Assembly (NCBI GenBank): GCA_023247285.1
Contig: JAHFGU010000067.1
Location: 1 to 7,792, forward strand
Direction: 5' to 3'
Length of the DNA: 7,792 nt
Source of the DNA: Candidatus Omnitrophota bacterium
Lineage (GTDB): Bacteria > Omnitrophota > Koll11 > Aquiviventales > Aquiviventaceae
Part shown: positions 1-7,792 of the stretch, piece by piece
How positions within the stretch are numbered: the first letter of the stretch is position 1
Layout of the letters: every line of letters begins with the position of its first letter
Notes under the pieces: model-generated
The model's database searches: none
Seen by the model: only the letters and a program-made list of their open reading frames with translations
Told to the model about the DNA's origin: nothing
Made by a program: the position numbers and the translations under genes

Positions 1-363
1 CCGGCGAGCTTGCGGCCGCCGATCAACAGGTCATTGGGCCAGCGGATGGATGGATACACGCGCGCGGCCTCGCGAACCGCTTCCGCCGCGGCCAGGCCGG
101 CCACGAGTGAAAGCTGCGGGCTGTCGGCCGGCGGCCGCTGCGGACGGAGGATGAGCGAGCAATAGAGCCCGCCGTCAGGCGACGCCCAGGACCTGCCCAG
201 CCGGCCGCGGCCGTGCTCCTGGCGATCGGCGACGACGAGCGCGCCTTCCGGCGCCCCTTCGGCGGCCAGGGTATGCGCGAGGTCCATCGTCGAGGCCGCG
301 CGCGCGAAGGCGTAGACCGGGCGGCCGAGCCGGCTGCCGGCCAGCCGGCGGGCCAGCGCGGCC

Positions 364-2388
<2,025 letters not shown>

Positions 2389-2399
2389 GATGGGCTGGG

Positions 2400-3274
2400 T
2401 CAGGCAACGCGCAACGCGAAATCGAGCGCCGGCGCTGAGTGCGTGAGCCGGCCGATGGAGATGCGGTCGACGCCGGTGCGGGCGTAGGCGCGGACGTTGG
2501 CCAGCGTGATGCCGCCGGAGGCTTCCAGTTGGATCCGGGCGCGGCGGCCGCGGAGCCGGACGGCCTCGCGCACCTGCGCCACGCGCATATTATCCAACAA
2601 AATCGCGTCCGGGCGCAGCGCCAGGGCGGTCCGGACATCCTCGAGGCTGGCGGCTTCGAGTTCCAGCCAGCGGCCCGGCGCGCGGCGCTCAGCTTGGCGG
2701 ATCGCGTATTCGGCGGCTGCATGACCCTGGAGGCCGGCGCGGCGCAGCGCCGCGAGGTGGTTGGTTTTGATCAGGACGGCCTCGGCGAGGTCGGCGCGGT
2801 GGTTGTGCCCGCCGCCCATTCGTACGGCGTACTTCTCCAGCAGGCGCAGGCCCGGGAGGGTTTTCCGCGTGTCTAGGATCGCCGCGCGAGTGCCCTGCAC
2901 CGCCTGCGCGTACGCGGCGGTCAGGGTGGCGATGCCGGAGAGATGGCCGAGGAAGTTCAGGGCGGTGCGCTCCGCGGCGAAAATGGCCTGCGCGCGTCCG
3001 CGCATCGTCAGCACCGGTTGACCGGGACGCAGGCGCGCGCCCTCCCGCGCCAGGATTTGGCAGCGTAGGGCGTGATCCACCGCGCGAAAGACCGACGCGG
3101 CAAGGTGGCCGCCGGCGAGCACGCCCGGCGCGCGGGCGATGATGCGCGCCGACACCTGCGTAGCCGCATGAAGCACGGATCGGGATGTGATGTCGTCTGC
3201 GGCGCGGTCCTCAAGCAGCGCCAACCGGACCAGGGCTTCCACAGGCTTCTGAGCGGCGCCGTGCCAAGCACTTT

Positions 3275-3278
<4 letters not shown>
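2400..3278 (-). CDS. nadC: Nicotinate-nucleotide pyrophosphorylase, carboxylating (quinolinate phosphoribosyltransferase)
   Basis: Converts quinolinate and PRPP to nicotinate mononucleotide, CO2 and pyrophosphate, the step at which de novo NAD synthesis joins the common path. At 292 residues it matches the family. Motifs seen: the N-terminal acidic EDRAADDITS (23-32); ERTALNFLGHLSGIAT (103-118), with the substrate-binding Arg; DTRKTLPGLRLLEKYAVRMGGGHNHR (136-161), the main quinolinate-binding signature; LIKTNH (169-174) with a catalytic-type Lys; LELEAAS (205-211); LLDNM (227-231); and the phosphate-binding EASGGI (252-257) and SIGRLTH (274-280). Its ATG overlaps the valS stop as ATGA, so translation is probably coupled to valS. 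The absence of a Shine-Dalgarno supports dependence on upstream ribosomes. The partner genes nadA and nadB are not in the window. The aligned N-terminus and conserved motifs make the assignment secure; the ATGA start is the best choice but a slightly later start cannot be excluded. Confidence 0.97.
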
Positions 3279-6103
<2,825 letters not shown>

Positions 6104-6121
6104 GGCGATGGAAGCGCGGCG

Positions 6122-7759
6122 TCAGCCGCGCGCCGGTCGGCGAACAGGCGTGCGTGAAGGGGCAGGCGCGGGGCGCTCTCCTGTCCGGGCGCCGGCGCTC
6201 CGCTGGTCCTTGAGTAACTTGTACTCGATCGAGTCCACGAGCGCCTGCCAGCTCGCTTCGATGATGTTCTCGGACACGCCGATGGTGCCCCACGAGTCGT
6301 GCGCGTCCTGCGACTGGATGAGCACGCGCACCCGGGCCGCGGTCGCCGCCTTCTCATCCAGCACGCGCACCTTGAAATCCGTCAGGTGCATCTGGGCCAG
6401 CGTCGGGTAGAACTTGAGCAGCGCCTTGCGGATGGCGTTGTCCAGGGCGTTGACCGGCCCGTCGCCTTCCGCCGCGGTCTGCTCAGTCACCTTGTTGACG
6501 TGCACCTTGATGGTCGCTTCGGACGTCAGCTTGCGGTCGCGCTTCTCGATGATGATCCGGAACCCGCCGAGCGTGAAGAACGGCTTGAACTGCTTGAGCT
6601 GCCGCTTGAGCAGCAGCTCGAGCGAGCCTTCCGCGGCTTCGAAGTGGAAGCCCTGGTGCTCGAGCTGCTGGAGCAGCTTGAGCAGACGCTTGGCCTGCGG
6701 CGTGTCGCGGGTGAGGTCCAGCGCCAGGCCCTTGGCCTTGAACACCAGCGAAGAGCGGCCGGAGAGTTCGGAGACGAGGATCCGGCGCTGGTTGCCGACA
6801 ACGGCCGGATCGATGTGCTCGTAGGTCCTCGGGTTCTTCATCACGGCGTTCACGTGCACCCCGCCCTTGTGCGCGAAGGCCGCGTCCCCGACGAACGGCT
6901 GATTGGCGCGGTGGGCCATGTTGCTGACTTCCGCGACGAAATGCGCGACCTCGGTCAGCTCGCGGAGCTTGGCATCCGGCAGGCAGTCGATCCCAAGCTT
7001 GAGCTTGAGGATGGCGATGAGGGAGATGAGGTTGGCGTTGCCGCAGCGCTCCCCATAGCCGTTGATCGTGCCCTGCACCTGCCGGCAGCCCGCGTGCACC
7101 GCGGCGACGGCGTTGGCCACCGCCAGGTCGCTGTCGTTGTGCGTATGGATGCCCAGCGGGGTGCGGAGCCGCTGCTGCACGGCGCGGATGACGTCGGCGA
7201 TGTCATCCGGCAGGCTGCCGCCGTTGGTGTCGCAGAGCGCCAGCGTGTCCGCGCCGCCGGCCACCGCAGCCTCGAGCGTCTTTACCGCATAGCCGGGATT
7301 GTCGCGATAGCCATCGAAGAAGTGCTCCGCGTCGTAGACCACCACGCGGCCCCGACGTTTGAGGAACGCCACCGAGTCTTCGATCATCCGGAGGTTCTCC
7401 TCGGGGCTGACTTTCAGCACGTCCCGGACGTGCAGGTCCCAGCTTTTCCCGAAGATGGTCACGATCGGGGTCCGCGCCGCCACCAGGGCGCGCAGGTTCG
7501 AGTCCGTGGACGCCCGCGCCGCCCGCCGCGTGCTGCCGAAGGCGGCCAGCTTGGCCGCGCGCAGGCGCAGCGTGGCCGCCCGCTGAAAGAACTCAGCGTC
7601 TTTGGGATTGGAGCCTGGCCAGCCGCCCTCGATGACGTCCATGCCCAGCGCGTCCAGCTTCTCGGCAATGCGCAGCTTGTCCTGGACCGAGTACGAGATC
7701 CCCTCGGTCTGGGCGCCGTCGCGGAGGGTGGTATCGTAGAGCTCGATGGGACCGGCCAT
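6122..7759 (-). CDS. cimA: (R)-citramalate synthase, LeuA/CimA-type
   Basis: Condenses pyruvate and acetyl-CoA to (R)-citramalate, opening the threonine-independent route to 2-oxobutanoate and isoleucine. The N-terminal signature [22 protein letters not shown] (7-28) and [10 protein letters not shown] (45-54) are typical of the long citramalate synthase branch rather than isopropylmalate synthase, whose signature is usually LRDGEQ. The TIM barrel shows the metal ligands in HTHND (205-209), catalytic Arg13-Asp14, [12 protein letters not shown] (233-244) and [10 protein letters not shown] (297-306). Residues about 395-515 are the LeuA C-terminal regulatory/dimer domain ([17 protein letters not shown] at 431-447), the usual site of feedback by the end-product amino acid. 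The length of 545 fits the family; the last 25 residues are a Pro/Arg/Ala-rich tail beyond the domain. The ATG at 7759 lies just upstream of the conserved LYDTTLRDG. The next gene is valS, so a branched-chain amino acid theme is plausible. 2-isopropylmalate or homocitrate synthase is the alternative, less likely from the motifs. Confidence 0.94.
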   Translation of the reverse strand: MAGPIELYDTTLRDGAQTEGISYSVQDKLRIAEKLDALGMDVIEGGWPGSNPKDAEFFQRAATLRLRAAKLAAFGSTRRAARASTDSNLRALVAARTPIVTIFGKSWDLHVRDVLKVSPEENLRMIEDSVAFLKRRGRVVVYDAEHFFDGYRDNPGYAVKTLEAAVAGGADTLALCDTNGGSLPDDIADVIRAVQQRLRTPLGIHTHNDSDLAVANAVAAVHAGCRQVQGTINGYGERCGNANLISLIAILKLKLGIDCLPDAKLRELTEVAHFVAEVSNMAHRANQPFVGDAAFAHKGGVHVNAVMKNPRTYEHIDPAVVGNQRRILVSELSGRSSLVFKAKGLALDLTRDTPQAKRLLKLLQQLEHQGFHFEAAEGSLELLLKRQLKQFKPFFTLGGFRIIIEKRDRKLTSEATIKVHVNKVTEQTAAEGDGPVNALDNAIRKALLKFYPTLAQMHLTDFKVRVLDEKAATAARVRVLIQSQDAHDSWGTIGVSENIIEASWQALVDSIEYKLLKDQRSAGARTGERPAPAPSRTPVRRPARG

Positions 7760-7771
7760 GCGGGCGGACGC

Positions 7772-7792
7772 CTACGCCTTCGCGAAGGCCAG
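7772..7792 (-). CDS. Possible C-terminal end of an upstream gene (six codons and a stop)
   Basis: Read on the minus strand from the right edge, one frame gives LAFAKA and then TAG at 7774-7772, 12 bp before the cimA ATG. It is the only frame of the three that stops before cimA, and the spacing matches the rest of the block. Too little is visible to identify the protein. Aspartate kinase is a common neighbour of this citramalate synthase type in some uncultivated bacteria, but nothing here proves it. Confidence 0.3.
   Translation of the reverse strand: MAFAKA

Noticed and set aside
7776..7789. Perfect 14-bp palindrome (GCCTTCGCGAAGGC) as an operator
   Set aside because: It lies over the probable end of the upstream gene, is short and GC-rich, and has no promoter elements or second copy near it.

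Overview
This is a GC-rich bacterial chromosomal window carrying one compact gene block, all on the minus strand and therefore read from right to left. In transcription order it holds cimA (citramalate synthase), valS (valyl-tRNA synthetase), nadC (nicotinate-nucleotide pyrophosphorylase), uvrB (excision nuclease subunit B) and birA (biotin ligase, cut by the left edge). The last six codons of an upstream gene may be present at the right edge. Junctions are very tight: about 12 bp before cimA, 18 bp from cimA to valS, a 4-bp ATGA overlap from valS to nadC, 11 bp from nadC to uvrB, and a 53-bp overlap from uvrB to birA. No promoter, terminator, RNA gene or gene-free stretch is visible, so the block looks like one operon that starts and ends outside the window.

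The genes are housekeeping. CimA makes (R)-citramalate from pyruvate and acetyl-CoA, the first step of a threonine-independent route to isoleucine. ValS charges tRNA-Val. NadC makes nicotinate mononucleotide for NAD. UvrB belongs to nucleotide excision repair. BirA attaches biotin to carboxylase subunits. cimA and valS share a branched-chain amino acid theme; the rest look like metabolic co-residents plus one repair gene.

The striking part is inside valS. Three copies of a 69, 69 and 72 bp hairpin-forming element sit within the coding sequence. Each is built from two arms of about four 7-bp units (coding-strand unit GAGACAG and variants) around a short loop. All three have the same orientation and the same codon phase, and each adds 23 or 24 residues without breaking the frame. 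They fall in places where the ValRS family is expected to have variable loops: the editing domain, between two Cys-x-x-Cys pairs, and the anticodon-binding domain. Removing them would leave about 872 residues, close to the Thermus-type ValRS. The situation resembles the Rickettsia palindromic elements in logic, but the sequence is a heptad-built design. Because 7 is not a multiple of 3, the repeated unit is free of stop codons in all six frames.

No organism can be named with confidence. The high GC, tight minus-strand block, lack of recognisable Shine-Dalgarno sequences and heptad repeats suggest an uncultivated lineage known mainly from metagenomes. Something like Omnitrophota is a guess from general impression, not a demonstrated assignment.
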